Below the pieces are notes generated by a model. It did not search any database and was not told the DNA's origin. It worked only from the letters and a program-made list of their open reading frames with translations. A program made the translations under genes and the position numbers. This document shows, piece after piece, positions 17,795 through 26,168 of a stretch of DNA of 64,000 nucleotides. Source of the stretch: Alistipes sp. (GTDB lineage: Bacteria; Bacteroidota; Bacteroidia; Bacteroidales; Rikenellaceae); assembly GCA_020026415.1 (NCBI GenBank), contig JAHHQL010000011.1, positions 9,182 through 73,181 on the forward strand. Direction: 5' to 3'. Positions within the stretch are counted from its first letter, which is position 1. Each line of letters starts with the position of its first letter.

Positions 17795-18187
17795 ATGAAT
17801 CCGACCCGCATCACCCCCGACCGCATCCGAACCCTTCAAGCACGCGAAATCTTCGTATTCGGCAGTAACATCCGAGGGTTTCACATGGGCGGTGCCGCCT
17901 GCTATGCCCACGAACATTTCGGGGCGCGTTGGGGACAGGGGATCGGTCTTCAAGGATCCTCCTACGCCATCCCGACCATGCAGGGCGACGAGGAGACGAT
18001 CCGTCCCTTTGTCGAGGAGTTCCTGCGTTTTGCCCTGCAACACCCCGAACTGAGATTCCTTGTCACGGAGATCGGATGCGGCATCGCAGGCTTCCGACCC
18101 GCACAAATCGCCCCGCTGTTTGCCGAAGCCGAGCGGATCCCCAATGTCTGCCTGCCCCAATCCTTCTGGAACGTACTGAACCTCTGA
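17795..18187 (+). CDS. Small conserved protein, macro-domain-like (A1S_2505 type)
   Basis: 130 residues, no signal or membrane segment. Visible pattern: EIFVFGSNIRGFHMGGAA near the start, then a GQGIGLQGSSYAIPT block, then a ~30-residue helix and LRFLVTEIGCGIAGFRPAQI. I recognise this as the small family named after A1S_2505, found in phages and bacteria; the glycine-rich loops resemble ADP-ribose-binding macro domains. The biochemical role is unknown, so binding of a nucleotide-like ligand is only an inference. It is a single gene between the divergent sialidase operon and dinB, with only a weak -7-like TAAATTTC upstream. Confidence 0.75.
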   Translation: MNPTRITPDRIRTLQAREIFVFGSNIRGFHMGGAACYAHEHFGARWGQGIGLQGSSYAIPTMQGDEETIRPFVEEFLRFALQHPELRFLVTEIGCGIAGFRPAQIAPLFAEAERIPNVCLPQSFWNVLNL

Positions 18188-18194
18188 TCAAAAG

Positions 18195-18225
18195 AAGATG
18201 ACCCCATCGAAAGGTCGTCTTTTTT
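18195..18225 (+). terminator. Terminator after the macro-like gene
   Basis: Nine-bp stem AAGATGACC/GGTCGTCTT (18195-18203 with 18213-18221, one G-T pair), followed by TTTTT. Confidence 0.75.
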
Positions 18226-18249
18226 GTTTCACGCCCCGCAAAAAGTGCC

Positions 18250-18257
18250 TATCTTTG
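18250..18257 (+). promoter_or_regulatory. -7 element directly before dinB
   Basis: TATCTTTG ends seven bases before the dinB ATG at 18265, predicting a leader of only a few bases. TTTC at 18227-18230 sits 19 bp upstream, a weak -33 candidate. Confidence 0.55.
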
Positions 18258-18264
18258 CCCCGAT

Positions 18265-19338
18265 ATGGGCACACGCAAAATCATACACATCGACATGGAC
18301 GCCTTCTACGCCTCGGTCGAACAACGCGACAATCCCCGTCTGCGCGGCGTGCCGATTGCCGTGGGTCACGATTCGGGACGCGGGGTCGTCGCCACGGCCT
18401 CCTACGAGGCTCGCCGCTACGGCGTACACTCCGCCCTGCCGTCGGTCGTAGCCAAACGCCTGTGCCCCGAATTGGTATTTGTCAATCCGCGGTTTGAGGT
18501 CTATAAGGCCGTATCACATCAGATCCGCGACATCTTCCACGAATACACCCCGCTTGTCGAACCCCTATCGCTTGATGAGGCCTTCCTTGATGTATCGCAC
18601 CATCCGTCGGCAACCCGCATCGCGCAGGAGATCAAACACCGCATCCTTTCGGAAACGGGACTGACGGCTTCGGCGGGCGTTTCCATAAATAAGATGCTCG
18701 CCAAAATCGCTTCGGACTATCAGAAACCCGACGGGTTGTTTGTCATCACGCCCGATGTGGTCGAGGATTTCGTGGCGCAACTTCCCGTCGAGAAATTTTT
18801 CGGGGTCGGGGAAGTGACCGCCGAACGCATGCATCGCCTCGGTATTCATACGGGTGCGGATCTGCGCCAATGGAGCGAAATCGACCTCATCCGCCAATTC
18901 GGCAAGGCAGGATCGCTCTATTACGGCTATGCCCGCGGGGAGGATCACCGCGAAGTGTCCCCCAACCGCATCCGCAAATCCTTGGGTGCGGAGTGTACGT
19001 TTCGGGACGATACGGACGACCGTTTGCGCCTGCTTGAGGAGTTGAAACGTGTGCGGGACGAGGTGTGGCAACGCATGCAACGCAACGATTTTACGGGAAA
19101 AACCGTCGTTTTGAAACTCAAATTCGACAATTTCCGCCAGATCACCCGCTCGAAAACCCTCTACGACCCCATCGACCGCCCCGAACTTCTGGAACAGGTT
19201 TCCGAGGAGTTGCTCCACTACATAAACCTGCGCAACCACAAGGTGCGCCTCATCGGACTGAGTGTCGGCAACACCGCCGATGCCTGCGGCGAATGGATCC
19301 AGCTGAAATTGGATTTCGATGCCGCATACGAAAAATAA
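18265..19338 (+). CDS. dinB: DNA polymerase IV (Y family)
   Basis: 357 residues, usual length. Error-prone translesion polymerase. Catalytic acids sit in IHIDMDAFYASVEQ (residues ~7-20) and PLSLDEAFLDV (~95-105); the fingers YEARRYGVHSALP and the helix-hairpin-helix region FFGVGEVTAERMHRLGIHTG are intact. The little-finger domain follows (SLGAECTFRDD onward). No SOS-type operator was recognised upstream. Monocistronic. Confidence 0.95.
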   Translation: MGTRKIIHIDMDAFYASVEQRDNPRLRGVPIAVGHDSGRGVVATASYEARRYGVHSALPSVVAKRLCPELVFVNPRFEVYKAVSHQIRDIFHEYTPLVEPLSLDEAFLDVSHHPSATRIAQEIKHRILSETGLTASAGVSINKMLAKIASDYQKPDGLFVITPDVVEDFVAQLPVEKFFGVGEVTAERMHRLGIHTGADLRQWSEIDLIRQFGKAGSLYYGYARGEDHREVSPNRIRKSLGAECTFRDDTDDRLRLLEELKRVRDEVWQRMQRNDFTGKTVVLKLKFDNFRQITRSKTLYDPIDRPELLEQVSEELLHYINLRNHKVRLIGLSVGNTADACGEWIQLKLDFDAAYEK

Positions 19339-19367
19339 AGACCGACACTTAGAAAGTGTCGGTCTTT
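19337..19367. terminator. Bidirectional terminator, dinB / GH97
   Basis: Perfect 14-bp stem (19337-19350 with 19354-19367) around an AGA loop, between convergent genes; it overlaps the last codons of dinB. Confidence 0.88.
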
Positions 19368-19371
19368 CGGT

Positions 19372-21354
19372 TTATCTTGGGAAAATCCGCGCCGCGAATC
19401 CTCCGCCGGGTGCCATTCTTACGGTCAGTTTCCGGGAGGTAAGATTCTCCTCGACCCGTTTGTAATCCGTTGCCTTCCGATCGGCATTGACCCCGTCCCG
19501 GAAAATCTCGATCCGATAATCTCCCTCGGGCAGGAATCCGAGGTCGAGTTCTGTTTCGCGGGCCGTCCAATTGGTCATCGCACCGATGTACCACTCTTCG
19601 CCCGAGCGGCGTGCCACGGCAACATATTCGCCCACCTCGCCGTCCAACGCCACGGTCTCGTCCCATACGGTCGGAACGTGAGCGATGAATCGGGTCGATT
19701 CCTCCTCACGCATATAGTTCGACGGCGAATCGCACAGCATCGTCACGGGCGATTCAAACACCACATAGGCCGCCAACTGGTGGCAGCGCGTACCTTGGCT
19801 CATCGGCTCCTGCACGCAGGCATGATAGCCCCAATATGTGCCGTTGTTCATCGCGCCCTGCGTATAATCCATCGGACCCGCCAACATACGCACAAACGGG
19901 ATCGTCACATCGTAAGCGACCATATCCAGATCACGACCCGCCCACTTCAACTGCTCCAGACCGTTCACACCCTCGTAATTGAGGATGTTGGGATAGGTAC
20001 GCATCAAACCCGTCGGTTTATAGATGCCGTGCAGGTCGAGCAGCATGTGATGACGGGCGCATACCTCGGCAGCCTCACGCGTAAAACGCACCATGTCGGC
20101 ATCGTCACGATCCAGAAAATCAATTTTGAATCCCCTGACGCCCATTTTTGCGTAGTGTTCCACCACCCGTTCCATATCGCGGTGGAATGCCCAGTAACCG
20201 GCCCAAAGAATGATCCCCACGTTACGCTCCGCAGCGTAATCGACCAACATTTCAAGGTCGATTTCGGGAACGACCTGCATCAGATCGGCTTTTTTGTTCA
20301 CAGCCCAGCCTTCGTCCAAAATCACATATTCGAGGTTGTGGGTCGCAGCAAAGTCAATGTAATATTTATAGGTATCATTGTTCACTCCCGTGCGGAAATC
20401 GACACCCGTCAGATTCCAGTCGTTCCACCATTCCCAAGCCACCTTGCCGGGTTTGATCCACGAGATGTCGGTAATGCGCGACGGAGTGGCCAGTGTATAA
20501 ACCAGATCGTTATCCACCAATTCGGCATCCCGCTCGGCCAAGGCAAACACACGCCACGGCAGACGGAAATCGCCATCGACCTTCGTCAAATAATCATGAC
20601 GGCGCACCACCAACTGCTGCAATTCGTTGTAACCGCCCTGTCGGGTTTCGGCGGGAGCGGGAGCCTGCACGCCACAAAGCGACCGATCCTGACCACCCTT
20701 AAGATACAGACCCGGATAATCCGTCAGATCGGATTCCGTGATGACCATCTTGCCCTGATTGCCCAACTCGACCATCAACGGCAGGAAGATCAACCGATCA
20801 CGATCGAGTTGCGACAGAGAATCGCGCGTGTAGGTATTCTCGAACGAATTGTAGAACTGAGTCTCCAAATCGCCCGTTTTCTTAACATAAGGCACACGCG
20901 CCACGTAATCCTCCGCAAAACGGATTTCGAGCGGTTCACGGTCAATTGTCACGGGCTTTTTGTGCTTCAGTTCAAAACGGTAAGCCACACCCGAATCATA
21001 AGCACGAAACACTACATCGAATCGCTCCCGAAAACTGAGTCTCAACTCGTTGTAGTAGTCTCGGATCTCGCTCTTCTTGTAGAAGGGTGAAGGAATGACG
21101 CAATCCTTCTTGTCGAATCGCGCCGAACGCAGACGGCTGTTCACGCCGAGCATCTTACCGCCGACCTCAAGGCTTAAAGGCGAAGGTTGCACGATATGGT
21201 GTCCGTTGAACGACACCCCGTAGAGGATCTGCTCCCCCGTTGTAATCCGAACTTCGATTTTGCCGTCGGGCGACAGAAGGCGATGCTCCTCGGCCAAGGC
21301 TCTTCCGCCCAGCGCAACCCACAGCAAAACAATCAGGAAAAATCTCTTTGTCAT
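19372..21354 (-). CDS. Secreted GH97 glycoside hydrolase, retaining (alpha-galactosidase-like) type
   Basis: 660 residues with a signal peptide ending ALA (~21). Family GH97 acts on alpha-linked sugars and needs calcium. The N-terminal beta-sandwich (~25-290) is followed by a TIM barrel: EYVILDEGW (~342-350), GIILWAGYW (~380-388), GFKIDFLDRDD (Asp412) and NYEGVNGLEQLKW (Glu461). An Asp in the KIDF position is, as I recall, the nucleophile of the retaining GH97 branch (Bacteroides BT1871 alpha-galactosidase). The inverting SusB branch lacks it and uses Glu residues instead, so I predict the retaining type. A weak TATCTTTA box lies at 21382-21375 on the minus strand. Confidence 0.88.
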   Translation of the reverse strand: MTKRFFLIVLLWVALGGRALAEEHRLLSPDGKIEVRITTGEQILYGVSFNGHHIVQPSPLSLEVGGKMLGVNSRLRSARFDKKDCVIPSPFYKKSEIRDYYNELRLSFRERFDVVFRAYDSGVAYRFELKHKKPVTIDREPLEIRFAEDYVARVPYVKKTGDLETQFYNSFENTYTRDSLSQLDRDRLIFLPLMVELGNQGKMVITESDLTDYPGLYLKGGQDRSLCGVQAPAPAETRQGGYNELQQLVVRRHDYLTKVDGDFRLPWRVFALAERDAELVDNDLVYTLATPSRITDISWIKPGKVAWEWWNDWNLTGVDFRTGVNNDTYKYYIDFAATHNLEYVILDEGWAVNKKADLMQVVPEIDLEMLVDYAAERNVGIILWAGYWAFHRDMERVVEHYAKMGVRGFKIDFLDRDDADMVRFTREAAEVCARHHMLLDLHGIYKPTGLMRTYPNILNYEGVNGLEQLKWAGRDLDMVAYDVTIPFVRMLAGPMDYTQGAMNNGTYWGYHACVQEPMSQGTRCHQLAAYVVFESPVTMLCDSPSNYMREEESTRFIAHVPTVWDETVALDGEVGEYVAVARRSGEEWYIGAMTNWTARETELDLGFLPEGDYRIEIFRDGVNADRKATDYKRVEENLTSRKLTVRMAPGGGFAARIFPR

Positions 21355-21729
21355 AATATATAGGTATTTGCGGGTAAAGATAATATAAATTTACGAAATA
21401 CCGTATCATCTGCCACGGGCTGCACCCCGCACTCCGACAAAATCCGTATAGAATCCGTCAAAAAATGCACTCCCAGCACCCTGTAACGCCGAAAAACGTT
21501 AAAACAATAAGGATCAACAATTTACACAAAATTGGTGGTTTTGCGCAAAATTTTGTTCAAAAATTTCTAAAAAATCCATTGTTTAATGAGGTATATTTAA
21601 ATTTATTTCCTATATTTACAAATAGAAAGAATTTAAAACAGGGTTGTTTTATAAATCTTGCTTCTTAAAATAGGACTAAATTTTAATATTTTGCATATTA
21701 TGATCTAACCAAACTAAAACCTATTTCGT
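21355..21729. other. AT-rich intergenic region between GH97 and the surface lipoprotein gene
   Basis: 375 bp that separate two divergent genes and become strongly AT-rich toward the lipoprotein gene. Seen here: a minus-strand TATCTTTA (21382-21375), the palindrome CAAAATTTTG at 21546-21555, and several A/T tracts. No clear -33/-7 pair for the plus-strand gene, no terminator and no convincing ORF. A control region is plausible from its length. Confidence 0.4.
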
Positions 21730-24363
21730 ATGAAACACAAATCCTTCTTCGCGCTTTTGCTCAGTGCCGGAATGTTACTTTCGGCGAGTTGTTCGGATGA
21801 TGACACCCAACCCTATCCCGAACCGAAACCCGAACCTAAACCCGAAATTCCGGTAGAAGATCCTTCGGATTTGAGCGCAAAAGGCAGTGCAAACTGCTAC
21901 CTCGTAAACACGACCGGTTCCTACTCGTTCGATGCAACCGTGATGGGTAATGGAGTGGCAACCGATGGCGCAACCGTTCAGAAGATGGCTCCCGCAGCCG
22001 TTCAACTCCTCTGGCAGGATGCCGAGGGTCTGATCAGAAATCTGAGGCTCGAAGAAGGACGTGTGAAATTTGACGTGGAACAGAATCCGGGCAATGCTCT
22101 CGTGGCCGTCACCGACCAAGACGGCAAGACGCTTTGGAGTTGGCACATCTGGGTGACAAATTACAACCCCGACAAGGATTTCCGCAAATTCAACGGCGTA
22201 AACTGGATGGATCGCAACATCGGCGCAAAAAGTGCCGAGTGGGATGCCATGGGCACCTGCAAGGGCATGGTATATCAGTGGGGACGTAAAGATCCGTTCC
22301 CCGCACATGCCGAATGGATGGATATGGGTACACCCGTTCTTTATGATGCCGACGGTGCATTGTGCGACCCGCTCAAGACCGAAGTCGTCAGCGTCGATAA
22401 CAACCTCGCAAATGCCATCGCCAACCCCACCACCTTCTACGGCGGCATCCGCAACGGCGAAGGCATGGGTCCGTACGACTGGTACACGACCAACGACTAT
22501 TCGAAACAGAACAACAAACTGTGGAGCAAGACCGAAGCAGGCGAAAAAACAATGTTCGACCCGTGTCCTCCGGGATGGAAAGTCCCCTCTCCAAAACATT
22601 TCAAAGGATTGAACAACAATTCGTTCCCCGACATGGCCGGCGAAGAGAACCGCGGTCGCATCCATGACATCATCGGGTTCTTCCCTTACACGGGTCAGCG
22701 TGGTTTTGAAGGCGGCCAGTGGGTCAATGTAGGCGGTGTGGGCGACTATTGGAGTGCACAACCCTCGACCAAGCAGACCGATATGGCTCATGCCCTGCAT
22801 TTCCTGCCCGCTCTGGCCAATACCCGCGGACAATCCTATCGCGCCAGCGGCTTCCCCGTACGTTGCGTATCCGAAAAGGAAGAAGCCGCACCCGATGATC
22901 CCAACCGGTTCGACGAAGTCCTCAACACCCCCATTCTGGTCGAAGGTTCTTACATCAAAGGAAACGGCGTGGACGGTTCGGCCAACTACTACATCGGTTT
23001 CTCCGACGTGGAGGTCAAATTCGACGAACAGACACAAATGATGGTTCCCGCACAACCCGGTCACATCGTGTTCTTCGACCTCTACGGCGATCCGAGCGAA
23101 GACAGCGAAAATGCCATCATTCCCGATGGCGTTTACGAATTTAGCGACATGGCTCAGAAAGGCAACGCCTTCTCGAACTTCACATGGATTCGCGAGGCCA
23201 ACGAAGAACTGGTCGTGGATCACAAGATGTTCACAAGCGGCAAAATAACCGTAGCCCGCCAGAATAAGGAATACTCCGTTACGGGTGATTTCATCACAAC
23301 GGACGGTCTGCACGTACAGATCAACTACAAGGGTGAGATCAATTTGATCAACCGAGGCAAGGAAGACGTACAGACGGTCATCATCAATCCCGTAAATGCC
23401 ACATTCGACAGCGTGGATGTAATCTACGAACATTCGGACAAAGGCTCGGAGAATCCCTACGACCGCTTCTCGATCAACCTCTGGGACGGAGAACTCACGT
23501 CCGACGGACAAAATATGGCCGACGGCTATGTCGTACACCTCGACCTGATTGCCGAACAACTCTCGAACAAGGGTGATGTACGACTCAAACCGGGTATCTA
23601 TACCGTGAATAACTCTCAGGACTTCATTCCGGGGACACTGATGCCGGGTGCCGTTTACAACCTGATCGGCGTACCTCTCTATGTCGGCAGTTACTGCATC
23701 GAGGCGCGTCCCCAAAACCGCGCTCTGCTCTACGGCTTTGCCGTCAAAGGTACGGTCGAAGTAAAACACGAAGGTTCACAGTATGAATTTATCGTGGACT
23801 TCACAACGCCCGAACAGGTTCCCGTCAAGGGCATATTCAAGATGAACGACATCAACATCGTGGACAACTCGCCCGAAGTTCCCGACGGCGACTGGAACAG
23901 CATCCTGCATGAGGACAAACAGATCCTGATGAGCGAAACGGACGACATCTATGCCCATGGCTACAACTACGGCTCGGCATACCACGCAGGCACCAGTCAC
24001 TTCGAGTTGTTCATCCACAACCATACCACCAACGAATCATCGTACCTCGTATTCATGGCTCCCGAAGGAGCCAAGACACCCGTCGGCAAATACACGGCAG
24101 CCAAAGATCCCGCCAATCCCCAACCCGGCGAATATGTTCCCGGCTATAAGGATCTCTCGGTATTTGCCGGAACGTGGAGTTACGTGCTGTGGGAAGGCAG
24201 CGAAGAGGTCGGCGGTGCTCCCGGCATCGAGGGTGATCTCGTGATCACGGAAGGTGGTGAAGCAGGGCAATACCACTTCGAGTTCGCCCTCAAGGACGAT
24301 GCAACACCCTGCCACACGGTATCGGCATCGTGGACGGTTCCCGTCAATATCGCTTTCTATTAG
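21730..24363 (+). CDS. Surface lipoprotein with FISUMP-like domain and three tandem beta-domains
   Basis: 877 residues. Lipoprotein signal with the lipidated Cys at about residue 21, followed by Ser-Asp-Asp-Asp, an acidic start like the lipoprotein export signal that sends Bacteroidetes lipoproteins to the cell surface; then a Pro/Glu/Lys linker (PEPKPEPKPEIP). Residues ~60-380 contain NWMDRNIGA, GMVYQWGRKDPFP, DPCPPGWKVPSP and YWSAQPS, the pattern of the Fibrobacter major paralogous (FISUMP) domain. Residues ~400-877 look like three diverged copies of one ~150-residue domain, each with a [P]xGxY strand (PDGVYEFS, KPGIYTVN, PVGKYTAA) and a later strand pair (e.g. KITVARQNKEYSVTGDF, TVEVKHEGSQYEFIVDF). 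Function unknown; adhesion or glycan binding is a guess. Monocistronic. Confidence 0.78.
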   Translation: MKHKSFFALLLSAGMLLSASCSDDDTQPYPEPKPEPKPEIPVEDPSDLSAKGSANCYLVNTTGSYSFDATVMGNGVATDGATVQKMAPAAVQLLWQDAEGLIRNLRLEEGRVKFDVEQNPGNALVAVTDQDGKTLWSWHIWVTNYNPDKDFRKFNGVNWMDRNIGAKSAEWDAMGTCKGMVYQWGRKDPFPAHAEWMDMGTPVLYDADGALCDPLKTEVVSVDNNLANAIANPTTFYGGIRNGEGMGPYDWYTTNDYSKQNNKLWSKTEAGEKTMFDPCPPGWKVPSPKHFKGLNNNSFPDMAGEENRGRIHDIIGFFPYTGQRGFEGGQWVNVGGVGDYWSAQPSTKQTDMAHALHFLPALANTRGQSYRASGFPVRCVSEKEEAAPDDPNRFDEVLNTPILVEGSYIKGNGVDGSANYYIGFSDVEVKFDEQTQMMVPAQPGHIVFFDLYGDPSEDSENAIIPDGVYEFSDMAQKGNAFSNFTWIREANEELVVDHKMFTSGKITVARQNKEYSVTGDFITTDGLHVQINYKGEINLINRGKEDVQTVIINPVNATFDSVDVIYEHSDKGSENPYDRFSINLWDGELTSDGQNMADGYVVHLDLIAEQLSNKGDVRLKPGIYTVNNSQDFIPGTLMPGAVYNLIGVPLYVGSYCIEARPQNRALLYGFAVKGTVEVKHEGSQYEFIVDFTTPEQVPVKGIFKMNDINIVDNSPEVPDGDWNSILHEDKQILMSETDDIYAHGYNYGSAYHAGTSHFELFIHNHTTNESSYLVFMAPEGAKTPVGKYTAAKDPANPQPGEYVPGYKDLSVFAGTWSYVLWEGSEEVGGAPGIEGDLVITEGGEAGQYHFEFALKDDATPCHTVSASWTVPVNIAFY

Positions 24364-24371
24364 CAGATCAG

Positions 24372-24413
24372 AAAGCAGGATCAAACCTTGAGAGATTTGA
24401 TCCTGCTTTTTTT
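24372..24413 (+). terminator. Terminator of the surface lipoprotein gene
   Basis: Perfect 14-bp stem (24372-24385 with 24396-24409) followed by eight T in total. Confidence 0.92.
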
Positions 24414-24448
24414 TGAGAGATAACGCACCGATATTCGGGGATTATGGT

Positions 24449-24456
24449 TATATTTG
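24449..24456 (+). promoter_or_regulatory. -7 element of msrA
   Basis: TATATTTG, 28 bp before the preferred msrA start at 24485; no -33 element seen. Its position supports that start over an in-frame ATG at 24413. Confidence 0.5.
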
Positions 24457-24484
24457 TTCTCATAAAATTCAACAGTCAAAGATC

Positions 24485-24976
24485 ATGAACGACAAAATTC
24501 AAACCGCATATTTCGCAGGAGGATGCTTCTGGGGAATGGAATATATGTTTTCGAAACAGGATGGTGTACTGAATGTCACCACAGGATTCATGGGCGGCAG
24601 GGTCGATAACCCGACCTACGAAGAGGTCTATAAAGACACAACGGGACACGCCGAGACTGTCCGCGTGGAGTACGACTCGACGCAGATCTCCTACGAGCGT
24701 CTCGCCCGACTTTTCTTCGAAATCCACGACCCGACCCAGACCGACGGACAAGGTCCCGACCTCGGTACACGCTATCGTTCGGAGATTTTCTATACGTCGG
24801 ACGAGCAACTTCGTACCGCCGAGCAACTCATCGCCCTGTTGCGCGAAAAAGGATACGATGTCGTAACGCGCCTTACTCCCGCAAGCACGTTCTATTCGGC
24901 CGAGAAGTATCATCAGCACTACTACGAACGCACGGGCGGCGAACCCTACTGCCATGTTTATACCAAGCGGTTCTAA
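24485..24976 (+). CDS. msrA: Peptide-methionine (S)-S-oxide reductase
   Basis: 163 residues from ATG 24485. Repairs methionine-S-sulfoxide. The active-site cysteine is in FAGGCFWGMEYMF at residues ~10-22; the downstream TTGFMGG, TGHAETVRVEYD and FEIHDPTQ blocks are all MsrA-specific. The start at 24485 places the GCFW motif at the usual distance from the N-terminus. No MsrB domain is fused. No signal peptide, so cytoplasmic. Confidence 0.95.
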   Translation: MNDKIQTAYFAGGCFWGMEYMFSKQDGVLNVTTGFMGGRVDNPTYEEVYKDTTGHAETVRVEYDSTQISYERLARLFFEIHDPTQTDGQGPDLGTRYRSEIFYTSDEQLRTAEQLIALLREKGYDVVTRLTPASTFYSAEKYHQHYYERTGGEPYCHVYTKRF

Positions 24977-24997
24977 CCCGTTCCCGAACTCCTTACG

Positions 24998-25030
24998 AGG
25001 GTCGCAAAGCAAAAACTTTGCGACCCTTTT
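24998..25030 (+). terminator. msrA terminator
   Basis: Perfect 12-bp stem AGGGTCGCAAAG/CTTTGCGACCCT (24998-25009 with 25016-25027), followed by a T-rich tract. Confidence 0.92.
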
Positions 25031-25051
25031 TCTTTTATCCCGAAAAAATAC

Positions 25052-25059
25052 TACCTTTA
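25052..25059 (+). promoter_or_regulatory. -7 like element of galM-galK
   Basis: TACCTTTA differs from TAnnTTTG in the last base and lies 23 bp before the galM ATG, right after the msrA terminator. No -33 element recognised. Confidence 0.4.
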
Positions 25060-25082
25060 TAAGCGAAAAACAACGCAAACCT

Positions 25083-26156
25083 ATGAATACCATACGAACC
25101 CTTTCGGGATTATCCCCCCGAAAGTTCGACTCCATGATTGACGGCCGCGCAACCCGTCTTTATATCCTGCACAATGCGTCCGGCAGCGAGGTGTGCCTGA
25201 CCAACTACGGTGCAAAGATCGTCTCGCTGATGGTTCCCGACCGCGACGGCAAACTTACCGACGTGGTGTTGGGACATAACTCCATCGAGGAATATCTGTC
25301 GTCGGAAGAGCCCTATTTCGGTGCCATTTGCGGACGCTATGCCAACCGCATCGCCCGAGGACACTTCACGTTGGACGGCACGAACTACTCGCTTGCCATC
25401 AACAACGGACCCAACTCGCTGCATGGCGGCGTGAAGGGATTCAATGCCATGGTGTGGAATGCTACGCAAAAGGATGAGCAGACCCTTGAACTGATCTACA
25501 CGTCGCGCGACGGCGAAGAGGGCTACCCCGGAACGCTTCATGTCACGGTAACATACCACCTCACGGACGACAACGCGGTCGAGATCTCCTACCTTGCCAC
25601 AACCGACAACCCCACGGTGCTGAACCTCACGAATCATTCCTATTTCAATCTTTCGGGTGCGGGTGATCCCTACATCGGCGACCACCTCTTGGAGATCAAC
25701 GCCGACTGTTACCTCCCGACCGACGAAACGGCGATTCCCTACGGAGAGAAAGTCCCCGTCGAGGAAACTCCGATGGATTTCCGCACGCCCCACACGGTCG
25801 GCGAGCGTATCAACGACGATTTCGAGCAACTCCACATCGGTCGCGGTTACGACCATACCTATATTTTAAACAAGCAGAGCGAAGAGTTGTCGTTCTGCGC
25901 CCGTTGCTCGTCACCCAAGACAGGCATCCGTATGGAGTGTTTCACCACCCAACCCGGAGTGCAACTCTACACGGGCAATTGGATGACGGGTAATTTCGAA
26001 GGGAAACTCGGTCGCCGATACCCGATGCGTGCGGCTCTGTGTCTCGAAACACAGCACTTCCCCGATTCGCCCAACCGCCCCGAATACCCCTCGGTCGTAC
26101 TCCGTCCCGGAGAGGTGTTCCGCCACAAGACCTGCTACAAATTCAGTCACGAATAA
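25083..26156 (+). CDS. galM: Aldose 1-epimerase (mutarotase)
   Basis: 357 residues from ATG 25083; in-frame upstream codons overlap the msrA terminator and are not used. Interconverts alpha and beta anomers of galactose or glucose. LTNYGAKIVSLMVPDRDG, GRYANRIARG, LHGG (first catalytic His), LTNHSYFNLSG (second His) and FTTQPGVQLYTGN are the standard GalM motifs; the catalytic Glu lies in the C-terminal LETQHFPDSPN. No lipoprotein or signal sequence, so cytoplasmic. galK starts 12 bp downstream, forming a galactose operon. Confidence 0.94.
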   Translation: MNTIRTLSGLSPRKFDSMIDGRATRLYILHNASGSEVCLTNYGAKIVSLMVPDRDGKLTDVVLGHNSIEEYLSSEEPYFGAICGRYANRIARGHFTLDGTNYSLAINNGPNSLHGGVKGFNAMVWNATQKDEQTLELIYTSRDGEEGYPGTLHVTVTYHLTDDNAVEISYLATTDNPTVLNLTNHSYFNLSGAGDPYIGDHLLEINADCYLPTDETAIPYGEKVPVEETPMDFRTPHTVGERINDDFEQLHIGRGYDHTYILNKQSEELSFCARCSSPKTGIRMECFTTQPGVQLYTGNWMTGNFEGKLGRRYPMRAALCLETQHFPDSPNRPEYPSVVLRPGEVFRHKTCYKFSHE

Positions 26157-26168
26157 ACTACAATCACA

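Noticed and set aside
17633..18160. Longer N-terminus for the sialidase
   Set aside because: It would overlap the macro-like gene on the other strand, lie upstream of the TACCTTTG box, and bury the signal peptide that starts at 17632.
21465..21668. 67-codon open frame before the surface lipoprotein gene
   Set aside because: AT-rich intergenic sequence, no promoter at a fitting distance and no motif; a real small gene cannot be fully excluded.
21775..23769. 664-codon open frame antisense to the surface lipoprotein gene
   Set aside because: The plus-strand gene has a lipoprotein signal and domain motifs; the antisense translation has none and starts at no promoter.
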